A stretch of 5,177 bases of DNA from Chloroflexota bacterium. GTDB taxonomy: Bacteria > Chloroflexota > Anaerolineae > Ardenticatenales > Ardenticatenaceae. Shown here piece after piece: positions 1 through 5,177 of this stretch. The notes beneath the pieces were generated by a model. The model was not told where the DNA came from, searched no databases, and worked only from the letters and a program-made list of their open reading frames with translations. Both the position numbers and the translations under genes were made by a program. Position 1 is the first letter of the stretch; every line of letters begins with the position of its first letter. Where the stretch lies: the NCBI GenBank assembly GCA_003520455.1, contig DOUV01000945.1, positions 1 to 5,177 on the forward strand. The letters run 5' to 3'.

Positions 1-201
1 CACAGCCCGGCGAGCCTCGCGATGGCGACCGGCCAGGGCCAGGATGATCGCCGCGGGCAAAAAGAGCAAAAAGGTCCACGGCACGACCGGTTGGAGGAGG
101 ACGAGCCACCAGGTTCGCTCACCCACGAAGAGGAAGAGACCGAGCCAGACAGCGACGATCAGAACGTATGCGAGGGCCAGGAGCGATGCAATCGTGCGCA
201 T
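1..201 (-). CDS. N-terminal part of a membrane protein, probably a second EEP-family hydrolase (cut by the window edge)
   Basis: An ATG at 201-199 opens a frame of 67 codons that runs off the left edge. The visible part is two hydrophobic helices, about residues 5-27 and 31-57, separated by a short GER-TWW turn and followed by a basic stretch (RHREARR), as expected for a membrane anchor with a cytoplasmic positive loop. The N-terminus aligns without gaps to residues 26-53 of the EEP hydrolase just upstream: LLA, VL, W, G-[DE]-R and L fall at identical spacing. Many EEP proteins of this style carry such an N-terminal anchor before the catalytic domain, so I infer a tandem paralogue, but no catalytic residue is visible. 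An in-frame ATG at 237 would add 12 polar residues (MRYSPRRCYTEV) and has no ribosome site; I prefer 201. It could also be an unrelated small membrane protein. Confidence 0.55.
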   Translation of the reverse strand, partial: MRTIASLLALAYVLIVAVWLGLFLFVGERTWWLVLLQPVVPWTFLLFLPAAIILALAGRHREARRAV

Positions 202-298
202 GACCTCAGTATAGCATCGGCGCGGGGAGTAGCGCATTCGCTGCAGAAAGCATTCGACGGTCACATATCCGTTCGCGTATCAGATCGAGCGGGCCTGG
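202..298. other. 97-base gap between the two EEP-type genes
   Basis: This gap holds the extended -10 site near its left end. It also has a 7-base direct repeat GCATTCG at 234-240 and 250-256, with a CTGCAG palindrome between the copies. I see no stem-loop with a T run that would terminate transcription from the upstream gene, so read-through into the partial gene remains possible. Confidence 0.5.
208..216 (-). promoter_or_regulatory. Extended -10 promoter (TGCTATACT) for the partial membrane-protein gene
   Basis: On the minus strand TGCTATACT fits the extended -10 pattern TGnTATAAT with one mismatch. No good -35 is present (TGCGCT at 17 bases), which extended -10 promoters tolerate. The last base of the hexamer is seven bases before the ATG at 201, so transcription would start at or next to the start codon and give a leaderless mRNA. 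A GAGG at 207-204 is too close to the ATG to serve as a normal Shine-Dalgarno. This would let the gene be expressed separately from mrp and the hydrolase upstream. Confidence 0.4.
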
Positions 299-1435
299 TT
301 AGTCGGCGCCCGATGGTTGCCGGCTGATGAGGGCCGGTCTGCCTGTCGGAAGCCGGCTGACCTCATCCCCATCGGTGGCAAGGACCTGCGGTTGGGCGAA
401 GGCCAGATCCACCACCAACGGGCAATGGTCGCTACCGGTCCGGGAGTAGAGCACCCGGGTGCGACGGGCGACGAAGTCGGGCGTGTGGAAACAGTAATCC
501 AAACGCAAGAGTGGGATGGTGTGCCAGGGAAGTGGCAACATGTTCAGCGGCCAGGTGACACCAGGCCCGCGGCCGGCTTCACTCCAGGCATCGATGAGGG
601 GTGGGGTGAGCAAGTCATACGCCTGCTGGCTGGGCGTCAAGTTAAAGTCGCCGGCCATGATGGCCGGACGTTCTGTTGCCAGGATGCGCTCGGTCAGGAG
701 GCGGATCTGCGCCTCTCGCAGGCGGGTCACGCGACTTGCCCCCAGCCGGTTGAGGTGCTTGCCGAGCGGGGGGAGCAGGTGGCAGTTGTAAAGATCCACC
801 TCGCACCCGGCGACAACCGTGGTCGCAATTTGGACGTAGCGCCGTCCGCCGGGCCAGCGTAGGATCTCGCCGCCAGACAGCGGGGAATGGCTCAGCAGGC
901 CAAAGCCGAACGAGCCCTCAGCGGGTTCGAGGAAGCGATGAGGGTAATCGTTCCCCAATTCGGCCAGAATGTGGCCGGCGATGACCGGTGTCAACTCCTG
1001 CAGCATGAGCACGTCGGGCTGCTCGCGCTGGATGAGCTGAGTGAAGCCATCGCCGGAGCGGTGGGGCCATAACAGATTCTGAGTGAACACCCGCAGGTCC
1101 GCCGGCGCCAGCGGCTCATCGTGGGGGAGGCGCCACTGGCTCGCCTGCCAGGCTCGCACGGCGCCCACAGCCAGTAGAGCCAGGCCGGCGAGGAAACGCT
1201 TGCGGTGGAAGAGGCTGTGGCCTGCGGCGGCCAGTCCGGCGGTTTCGAGCCAATCACTCCAGGCATTGGCCATTGCCAGGGGGCCGAACCGATCACCTGA
1301 GAGCGAGCGGGCGACTCGCCAGGCCAGGGTGCCGAGAACGGTGAGATCAGCGAGTAGAATATCGAGACGTGGGAGCATGGAGGAGTGCCAGGCGGCAGGC
1401 GTCGGGGGCCAGGGAACGGTAGGAATACCCGTCAC
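299..1435 (-). CDS. Endonuclease/exonuclease/phosphatase (EEP) superfamily hydrolase with N-terminal hydrophobic segment
   Basis: This 378-residue protein is a metal-dependent phosphoesterase of the fold shared by DNase I, exonuclease III and inositol phosphatases. The full motif series is visible: RVFTQN (N120), LMLQEL with metal-ligand E147, YNCHL with H219, AGDFN with D263 and N265, RLDY with D313, and the terminal GSDH with catalytic H337. The N-terminal ~110 residues are outside the catalytic domain and hold a hydrophobic stretch at about 81-97, so membrane attachment is likely, although the segment at 23-45 is only weakly hydrophobic. Substrate cannot be told: nucleic acid, phospholipid or phosphorylated sugar are all possible. 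The start is a GTG 20 bases after the mrp stop, preceded by a G-rich run; the first ATG, codon 20 at 1378, is preceded by CTCCTCC, the wrong sense for a ribosome site. The close spacing implies co-transcription with mrp. The last ~30 residues after the catalytic domain are a non-conserved tail. Confidence 0.88.
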   Translation of the reverse strand: MTGIPTVPWPPTPAAWHSSMLPRLDILLADLTVLGTLAWRVARSLSGDRFGPLAMANAWSDWLETAGLAAAGHSLFHRKRFLAGLALLAVGAVRAWQASQWRLPHDEPLAPADLRVFTQNLLWPHRSGDGFTQLIQREQPDVLMLQELTPVIAGHILAELGNDYPHRFLEPAEGSFGFGLLSHSPLSGGEILRWPGGRRYVQIATTVVAGCEVDLYNCHLLPPLGKHLNRLGASRVTRLREAQIRLLTERILATERPAIMAGDFNLTPSQQAYDLLTPPLIDAWSEAGRGPGVTWPLNMLPLPWHTIPLLRLDYCFHTPDFVARRTRVLYSRTGSDHCPLVVDLAFAQPQVLATDGDEVSRLPTGRPALISRQPSGAD

Positions 1436-1455
1436 CTGGCCCCCGGCGCCTGCGG

Positions 1456-2586
1456 TCAGTTTGTCATGATTGGAATGTCGCCGAGGCCGATCACGCTCTC
1501 GTCCTTGCGGCTGAGGTTAATCACGCTGAGGCGGGCAGCAATCTGCCTGGCGATGTCGCGGAAAGCCTGGCTCGCCTGGCTCTCAGGCTGAATCACGAGG
1601 ATCGGCTTGCCCGTATCGCCGCCCTCAGCGATGCGTGGATCGATGGGCACTTCACCCAGGAAAGGTACCCCCACCTGAGACGCGTAACGCTGGCCGCCAC
1701 CATGGCCGAAGATGTTGTAACGCTTCCCGGTGTCCGGGGCGATGAAGTAGCTCATGTTCTCGATGATGCCGAGGACCGGCACCTCGAGTTTCTGAAAAGC
1801 GGCCAACCCCTTGCGCGCATCGGCCAGCGCCACATCCTGTGGCGTCGTGACGATGACGCCGCCGCTGAGCGGGGTGCTCTGCGCGAGTGAAAGCTGTACA
1901 TCGCCCGTGCCGGGTGGCATGTCCACAATAAGATAGTCAAGCTCGCCCCAGTCGACGTCGTTCAGGAATTGGCGCAGGGCGTTATGGAGCATGGGGCCGC
2001 GCCAGACGATTGGCTGGTCCGGCGGTACCAGGAAGCCAATACTCATCAGCCTGACGCCATAGGCCTCGGTGGGAACGATACGATTATTCACCGGCGGCGC
2101 CAGCCGGGTGGCACCCATCATCATGGGAATGTTCGGGCCATAGATGTCGGCATCGAGCAAGCCGACCCGCGCACCCTCCTGAGCCAACGCGATGGCCAGG
2201 TTGACAGAGACGGTACTCTTGCCAACCCCACCCTTGCCCGAGGCAACGGCGACGATGTTGCGCACCGGCACGTTCAATTTGCCGGTCATCCGGTTATCGC
2301 GCGCTACATTGGCATCAAAGCGCACATTGACCGTCTCAACACCGGGGATTGCCAGGACAGCCTGCTTGCACTCGTTCTCGATCCGAGTGCGGAGCGGGCA
2401 GGCCGGCGTCGTCAGCACGACGGTGAAATCAACGCGGCCGTCATTGATTTTGACGTCCTTCACCATGTTGAGTGACACCAGGTCGCGATGCAGTTCGGGC
2501 TCGATAACATGGCTGAGGGCCCCCATCACCTGGCTCTCGGTAATACCCGGCCGCGACTCCTCTTTTTTCTTTCCAAGGCCAAACAT
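1456..2586 (-). CDS. mrp: Mrp/ApbC-type P-loop ATPase, putative iron-sulfur cluster carrier, lacking the usual CxxC
   Basis: This 376-residue protein has the standard two-part Mrp layout. Residues ~15-92 are a MIP18/DUF59 domain with the conserved TTPACPL (C63). From ~110 comes a deviant Walker ATPase with [10 protein letters not shown] (K118, K123), the DADIYGPN loop (D145, D147) and VDMPPGTGD (D222). Family members are cytosolic, dimeric, and carry or transfer [4Fe-4S] clusters to apoproteins, usually holding the cluster between two CxxC motifs just after ENMSY-F. Here that site reads [12 protein letters not shown], so both cysteines are replaced (A283, T286), and the canonical cluster site is missing. 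The following IFGHGGG is intact. The protein may therefore act as a scaffold or ATPase without its own cluster, or use C63. Start: ATG at 2586 gives the typical MFGLGKKKE opening, with AAAGGA 11 bases upstream; a GTG at 2628 would add 14 residues but has no ribosome site. It heads the minus-strand operon. Confidence 0.93.
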   Translation of the reverse strand: MFGLGKKKEESRPGITESQVMGALSHVIEPELHRDLVSLNMVKDVKINDGRVDFTVVLTTPACPLRTRIENECKQAVLAIPGVETVNVRFDANVARDNRMTGKLNVPVRNIVAVASGKGGVGKSTVSVNLAIALAQEGARVGLLDADIYGPNIPMMMGATRLAPPVNNRIVPTEAYGVRLMSIGFLVPPDQPIVWRGPMLHNALRQFLNDVDWGELDYLIVDMPPGTGDVQLSLAQSTPLSGGVIVTTPQDVALADARKGLAAFQKLEVPVLGIIENMSYFIAPDTGKRYNIFGHGGGQRYASQVGVPFLGEVPIDPRIAEGGDTGKPILVIQPESQASQAFRDIARQIAARLSVINLSRKDESVIGLGDIPIMTN

Positions 2587-2597
2587 AAGTCGATTTG

Positions 2598-2603
2598 TCC
2601 TTT
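2598..2603 (-). promoter_or_regulatory. Ribosome binding site for mrp (AAAGGA)
   Basis: AAAGGA on the minus strand lies 11 bases from the ATG at 2586. The spacing is longer than usual, but it is the only purine-rich site in the leader and supports the 376-residue start over the GTG at 2628. Confidence 0.5.
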
Positions 2604-2648
2604 CGGGCTGTTCCACCCGCTGGCTCACCAGGGTGACTGCTCGAGCAT

Positions 2649-2676
2649 ATTATACCGTGCCAGTCCGTATTTCCAA
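2649..2676 (-). promoter_or_regulatory. Sigma-70 type promoter for mrp
   Basis: On the minus strand a perfect TATAAT (2654-2649) follows TTGGAA (2676-2671, four of six matches to TTGACA) with a 16-base spacer. Transcription should start near 2642, leaving a leader of about 56 bases before the mrp ATG. One copy of a 12-base repeat lies inside the spacer. Confidence 0.7.
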
Positions 2677-2698
2677 GTGAGCGTACGCCAGTCTGTAT
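2659..2698. repeat. Pair of 12-base direct repeats over the mrp promoter, possible operator
   Basis: GCCAGTCCGTAT (2659-2670) and GCCAGTCTGTAT (2687-2698) differ at one base and are 28 bases apart. The first fills most of the mrp -35/-10 spacer and the second sits just upstream of the -35. A perfect 8-base palindrome, GCGTACGC (2681-2688), lies between them. The placement suits a regulator of mrp, and possibly of mntH. I know no named regulator for this motif. Confidence 0.45.
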
Positions 2699-2724
2699 CG
2701 TGAGCTCCGAGCCTGGGAGCCCGT

Positions 2725-2754
2725 TTGACAGTTTGGCTCTTCCAGGTGTAAATT
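2725..2754 (+). promoter_or_regulatory. Sigma-70 type promoter for mntH-usp
   Basis: A perfect TTGACA (2725-2730) is followed after 18 bases by TAAATT (2749-2754, four of six matches to TATAAT). Transcription would start near 2761, about 26 bases before the mntH ATG. The leader is too short for a manganese riboswitch of the yybP-ykoY type, so control at the promoter by a repressor is more likely. Confidence 0.6.
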
Positions 2755-2769
2755 TCGGCGAGACTAAAT
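2752..2769. promoter_or_regulatory. Imperfect palindrome over the mntH -10 and start site, candidate metalloregulator operator
   Basis: ATTTCGGCGAGACTAAAT pairs at six of nine positions, with perfect ATTT/AAAT ends. It overlaps the -10 and the predicted start site, where a repressor would block transcription. mntH genes are commonly repressed by MntR (DtxR family) or Mur/Fur proteins binding AT-rich dyads of this size. No regulator gene is in the window, and the half-sites do not match a consensus I can quote exactly. Confidence 0.3.
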
Positions 2770-2773
2770 CTGT

Positions 2774-2780
2774 GAGGGAG
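2774..2780 (+). promoter_or_regulatory. Ribosome binding site for mntH (GAGGGAG)
   Basis: GAGGGAG lies six bases before the ATG at 2787 and fixes this start. The open frame extends upstream to 2700, but that stretch contains the promoter and reads as non-conserved residues. Confidence 0.8.
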
Positions 2781-2786
2781 ACTGTT

Positions 2787-4094
2787 ATGAGGAAGGATCT
2801 CTCCACCCACTCGACCCGCCCGAGCGACGCCCGAACGGTTGAGGCTGCGGTTGCTGTCCTTGAAGGAAGGAGCGAACAGGGGCGGCTCGCCCAGCTGCTT
2901 CCGTTTCTTGGTCCGGCGTTCATTGCCAGCGTGGCCTACGTGGACCCCGGCAATTTTGCGACCAACATCCAGGGCGGGGCCCAGTTCGGCTACATGCTGC
3001 TCTGGGTGATCGTCGCCAGCAACCTCATGGCAATGCTGGTCCAGGCGCTCTCGGCCAAGCTGGGCATCGCCACCGGGCACAATTTGGCCGAGGTGAGCCG
3101 AGAGCGCTTTCCGCGCTGGGTGGTCTGGACCATGTGGGTCTTGATGGAGCTGGTCGCGATGGCGACCGACCTGGCCGAGTTCCTGGGGGCGGCCCTGGGA
3201 TTCAACCTGCTCTTTGGGATGCCATTGTTGGCCGCAGGCATCTTGACAGCGATCACAACTTTCGTCATCCTGGGGTTAGAACGGCGGGGCTTCCGGCCGT
3301 TGGAGGCCATGATTACCGCCCTGGTGGGCGTGATCGCTGCCAGTTACCTGGTCGAGACCATTCTCGACCGGCCCGACTGGGGGCTGATCGCCTATCATGC
3401 CGTCGTGCCACAGTTTGCCGGATCGGAAAGTGTCTTGCTGGCAACCGGAATTCTGGGTGCGACCGTGATGCCGCACGTGATCTTTCTACACTCCTCACTG
3501 ACCCAGGGGCGTATCGTGACGCGCGAGCCGACCCTGCTCAAGCGGCTCTACCGCTTCGAGATCGTGGATGTGTTCATCGCGATGGGCGTCGCCGGGGCCG
3601 TCAACGCCGCTATGCTGATCATGGCCGCCGCCACGTTCCACCGTGAGGGGTTAACCAATGTCGGAACGATTGAGGAGGCCCACCGCACACTCGCGCCCCT
3701 GCTCGGTTCAGCGTCAAGCTGGGTCTTCGCGATTTCACTCCTGGCGTCGGGGCTCTCTTCTTCGACCGTAGGGACGATGTCGGGCCAGGTGATCATGCAG
3801 GGATTCCTGCACTTTCACATCCCGCAGTGGATCCGGCGCCTGGTGACGATGCTGCCCTCGCTGGTGGTCATCGCCATCGGACTGAATCCCACCCGGACGC
3901 TGGTCATCAGCCAGGTGGTGCTGAGTTTCGGGTTGCCCTTCGCGTTGATCCCGTTGGTACTGTTCACCCGCAATCCCGAAGTCATGGGGGTGCTCGTCAA
4001 CCGGCGGTTGACAACCGTCGTTCTCATGGCGGTGACGGCTCTGATTATCCTGTTGAACTTTTACCTGCTCTACCAGACGTTCGCGGGAGGCTAA
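2787..4094 (+). CDS. mntH: Nramp-family divalent metal cation transporter (manganese/iron importer MntH)
   Basis: This 435-residue integral membrane protein imports Mn(II), and usually Fe(II), together with protons. All Nramp signatures are present: VDPGNFATN in helix 1 (metal ligands D53, N56), the helix-3 MATDLAEFLGAALGF block, VMPHVIFLHSSLTQ in helix 6 (ligand M228, H230), and the GLSSSTVGTMSGQVIMQGF transport signature at ~322-340. About eleven hydrophobic helices can be placed, near 38-58, 68-90, 112-130, 142-163, 172-191, 214-234, 260-285, 312-330, 350-368, 372-393 and 409-428. The sequence follows E. coli MntH closely from memory, including the FHIP-W-RR and MLPS blocks, which supports Mn as main substrate. 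The cytoplasmic N-terminal ~35 residues are a variable tail. It leads a two-gene operon with the universal stress protein three bases downstream and is divergent from mrp. Confidence 0.96.
   Translation: MRKDLSTHSTRPSDARTVEAAVAVLEGRSEQGRLAQLLPFLGPAFIASVAYVDPGNFATNIQGGAQFGYMLLWVIVASNLMAMLVQALSAKLGIATGHNLAEVSRERFPRWVVWTMWVLMELVAMATDLAEFLGAALGFNLLFGMPLLAAGILTAITTFVILGLERRGFRPLEAMITALVGVIAASYLVETILDRPDWGLIAYHAVVPQFAGSESVLLATGILGATVMPHVIFLHSSLTQGRIVTREPTLLKRLYRFEIVDVFIAMGVAGAVNAAMLIMAAATFHREGLTNVGTIEEAHRTLAPLLGSASSWVFAISLLASGLSSSTVGTMSGQVIMQGFLHFHIPQWIRRLVTMLPSLVVIAIGLNPTRTLVISQVVLSFGLPFALIPLVLFTRNPEVMGVLVNRRLTTVVLMAVTALIILLNFYLLYQTFAGG
4085..4090 (+). promoter_or_regulatory. Ribosome binding site for the universal stress gene (GGGAGG), inside mntH
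   Basis: GGGAGG lies seven bases before the ATG at 4098 and within the final codons of mntH (Ala-Gly-Gly-stop). Ribosomes finishing mntH would cover this site, so translation of the two genes is probably coupled. Confidence 0.8.
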
Positions 4095-4097
4095 GCG

Positions 4098-5006
4098 ATG
4101 TTTACCCATCTGCTGGTCCCGTTGGATGGATCCCGGCTGGCTGAGGCCGTTCTACCGGTCACTGTCGGGCTGGCACGCTCCCTGGCGGCCGCCGTAACCT
4201 TATTGCACGTCATCGAGCGGGACGCGCCGGCCACCGTTCACGGTGAGCCCCACTTGACCGATCCGGCGCAGGCCCTCGCCTACCTCGAGCAGGTCGGGGC
4301 TGGCTTGCGCGCGCAGGGGCTCACGGTCACAACCCACGTTCACGAGGTGGCCGAGGGGAACGTCGCCCGCAGTATTGTCGAACACGCCGAGGAGTTTGGC
4401 CCCGACCTGATTGTTCTCAGCACGCACGGAGCCGGCGGCCTCCGCGGTCTGCTCTTCGGGCGGATCGCCCAACAGGTACTCAGCCTCCAGACGACGCCGG
4501 TCCTCATCGTGGCGCCGAACAGCGCCGAGCCACCACCAACTTTCGCGTGCCGCCGGATTCTTGTCCCCCTCGACGCCGATCCGCGCCACGAGGTCGCACT
4601 CGACGTGGCGGCTGGTCTCGCCCGAGCGTGCGGTGCCACGCTTTCTCTGATTCACGTCGTGCCGACACGCGAGACCCTCTCCGGCGAAGAGGCGGCAACG
4701 GGGATGCTGATGCCCCGCGCGATGAGCGCCGTACTCGACCTCAGCGAGGCCGGGGCAGCCGCGTATCTCCAGGCCCATCGAGAGGCGCTAGAGGCTCAGG
4801 GACTCCACGTCGAAACCGTGGTCTACCGGGGCGAGCCTGCTGCCGTACTCGCCGGCCTGGCCGATTCGGTCGACCTGGTCGTCCTCGCCACGCATGCGCG
4901 CAAGGGGCTCGATGCCTTCTGGCAGGGGAGCGTCGCACCCCGCCTCCTCAGCCGCAGTCACTGTCCCCTGCTCTTCGTTCGCGCCGCCGATGAGCCGTCG
5001 GCCTGA
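4098..5006 (+). CDS. Tandem-domain universal stress protein (UspA family)
   Basis: This 302-residue soluble protein has two UspA domains, ~1-140 and ~152-296, each opening with a beta strand and nucleotide-site Asp (HLLVPLDGS, D10; RILVPLDAD, D159). The usual ATP motif is G-x2-G-x9-G-[ST]. Domain 1 has STHGAGGLRGLLFGR, keeping the middle and last Gly but with Arg in place of Ser/Thr (R122). Domain 2 has ATHARKGLDAFWQGS, with Ala at the first two Gly positions but GS kept. Each domain is thus degenerate in a different half of the motif, and ATP binding is uncertain. Family proteins help cells survive starvation, oxidants or other stress, mostly by unclear means. Its start three bases after the mntH stop and its ribosome site within mntH suggest that it works with, or is made in proportion to, the transporter. 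A regulatory role on MntH is inference. Confidence 0.93.
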   Translation: MFTHLLVPLDGSRLAEAVLPVTVGLARSLAAAVTLLHVIERDAPATVHGEPHLTDPAQALAYLEQVGAGLRAQGLTVTTHVHEVAEGNVARSIVEHAEEFGPDLIVLSTHGAGGLRGLLFGRIAQQVLSLQTTPVLIVAPNSAEPPPTFACRRILVPLDADPRHEVALDVAAGLARACGATLSLIHVVPTRETLSGEEAATGMLMPRAMSAVLDLSEAGAAAYLQAHREALEAQGLHVETVVYRGEPAAVLAGLADSVDLVVLATHARKGLDAFWQGSVAPRLLSRSHCPLLFVRAADEPSA

Positions 5007-5031
5007 CGCTTTCTCTCGCCGCAACGCACAA

Positions 5032-5060
5032 GGCCACCCTCGTCCGGGTGGCCGCTGTTT
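5032..5060 (+). terminator. Intrinsic terminator of the mntH-usp operon
   Basis: A perfect 8-base-pair GC-rich stem, GGCCACCC (5032-5039) with GGGTGGCC (5046-5053), encloses a 6-base loop 25 bases after the usp stop. The T tract after it is short (GCTGTTT), so termination may be incomplete. The stem would also form in minus-strand transcripts, but no gene is seen entering from the right. Confidence 0.75.
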
Positions 5061-5177
5061 ATCAAGGCACTTATCGGAGGATGGTCTGCCGGGTGCGCGA
5101 GGGCAATCTCTCTGCCACCCAACTCCAAGATGATGTGTTCATATGACACTACCGTGAAAATAGCCCGCCGCGCTGTT
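5061..5177. other. Intergenic end of the window with possible nested hairpin
   Basis: No convincing gene starts here. RNA from the plus strand could fold into a nested imperfect hairpin: GGAG (5076-5079) with CTCC (5123-5126), GGGT (5091-5094) with ACCC (5117-5120), and GGCA (5102-5105) with TGCC (5113-5116). Short open frames starting at ATG 5081 (21 codons, then TGA) and ATG 5130 or GTG 5154 (open to the edge, ending KIARRAV) lack proper ribosome sites. The frame from GTG 5154 has a basic opening like a signal peptide and could be the start of a downstream gene. Confidence 0.35.
5135..5149. promoter_or_regulatory. Near-palindrome GTGTTCATATGACAC, possible operator or promoter element
   Basis: TCATATGA (5139-5146) is a perfect 8-base palindrome flanked by GTG and CAC with a single extra T on the left arm. 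TATGAC (5142-5147) could serve as a -10 for a transcript starting near 5154. No -35 is visible and the regulated gene would lie outside the window. Confidence 0.25.

Noticed and set aside
51..75. Possible frameshift in the partial gene at two runs of five T (minus strand)
   Set aside because: Careful base counting shows the frame continues smoothly into a hydrophobic helix (FLLFLPAAIILALA); no frameshift is needed.
22..327. 101-codon plus-strand frame at the left edge
   Set aside because: It is antisense to the two-helix membrane protein and crosses the intergenic gap; its composition is Asp/Glu/Arg-rich, as expected from the complement of hydrophobic codons.
319..361. 9-base direct repeat GCCGGCTGA at 319-327 and 353-361
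   Set aside because: It lies in the coding sequence of the hydrolase's C-terminal tail, and short GC-rich repeats of this size are expected by chance.
2587..2786. Manganese riboswitch upstream of mntH
   Set aside because: The predicted mntH leader is about 26 bases, far too short, and no yybP-ykoY type conserved loops are seen.
2441..3080. Two long minus-strand open frames (160 and 151 codons) across the mrp-mntH promoter region and the start of mntH
   Set aside because: They overlap both promoters and the conserved mntH coding sequence, show no domain or ribosome site, and are expected as shadow frames in GC-rich DNA.
3134..3646. 170-codon plus-strand frame inside mntH
   Set aside because: It is an out-of-frame reading of a highly conserved transporter gene, with Gly/Arg-rich composition and no recognisable motif.
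4958..5149. 63-codon minus-strand frame from a GTG at 5149
   Set aside because: It runs through the operon terminator and into the usp 3' end, has no ribosome site and resembles no family I know.
5074..5150. Fluoride (crcB-type) riboswitch suggested by GGAGGATGG and a later GATGATG
   Set aside because: The paired regions do not line up with the crcB fold and the conserved core is not reproduced; the match is limited to short common words.

Overview
This GC-rich window of 5,177 bases holds four complete genes and one gene cut by the left edge, arranged as two divergent transcription units. It has no mobile element, CRISPR array, rRNA or tRNA that I can see. The gene types suggest a free-living bacterium: an Mrp-type ATPase, membrane-anchored endonuclease/exonuclease/phosphatase (EEP) proteins, an Nramp manganese transporter and a tandem-domain universal stress protein. 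Their style recalls Chloroflexota, perhaps Thermomicrobia. That placement is an impression from protein style and remains weak.

Left unit (minus strand, read from about 2640 down to 1): a promoter with a perfect TATAAT drives mrp (2586-1456), a P-loop ATPase of the iron-sulfur carrier family with an N-terminal MIP18/DUF59 domain. An EEP-superfamily hydrolase (1435-299) follows after 20 bases. After a 97-base gap comes the start of a two-helix membrane protein (201-1, running off the window) whose N-terminus aligns without gaps to the hydrolase N-terminus, so it is probably a second EEP gene. It has its own extended -10 placed so that its mRNA would be nearly leaderless.

Divergent control region (about 2587-2786): the mrp promoter points left and the mntH promoter points right. 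The mrp promoter is overlapped by two near-identical 12-base direct repeats, and the mntH -10 region by an AT-ended imperfect palindrome.

Right unit (plus strand): mntH (2787-4094) encodes an Nramp proton-coupled Mn(II)/Fe(II) importer with all signature motifs. Three bases after its stop begins a two-domain universal stress protein (4098-5006), whose Shine-Dalgarno sequence lies inside the last codons of mntH. A strong hairpin at 5032-5053 closes the unit. The remaining 117 bases have no convincing gene but contain a possible nested hairpin and a near-palindrome.

Taken together, metal uptake (mntH), iron-sulfur cofactor handling (mrp) and a stress protein share one intergenic control region, which would suit joint regulation by metal or oxidative state. 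That is inference. I found no clearly new system. The points most worth a second look are the Mrp homologue without its CxxC cluster ligands, the repeats over the divergent promoters, and the tightly coupled mntH-usp pair.
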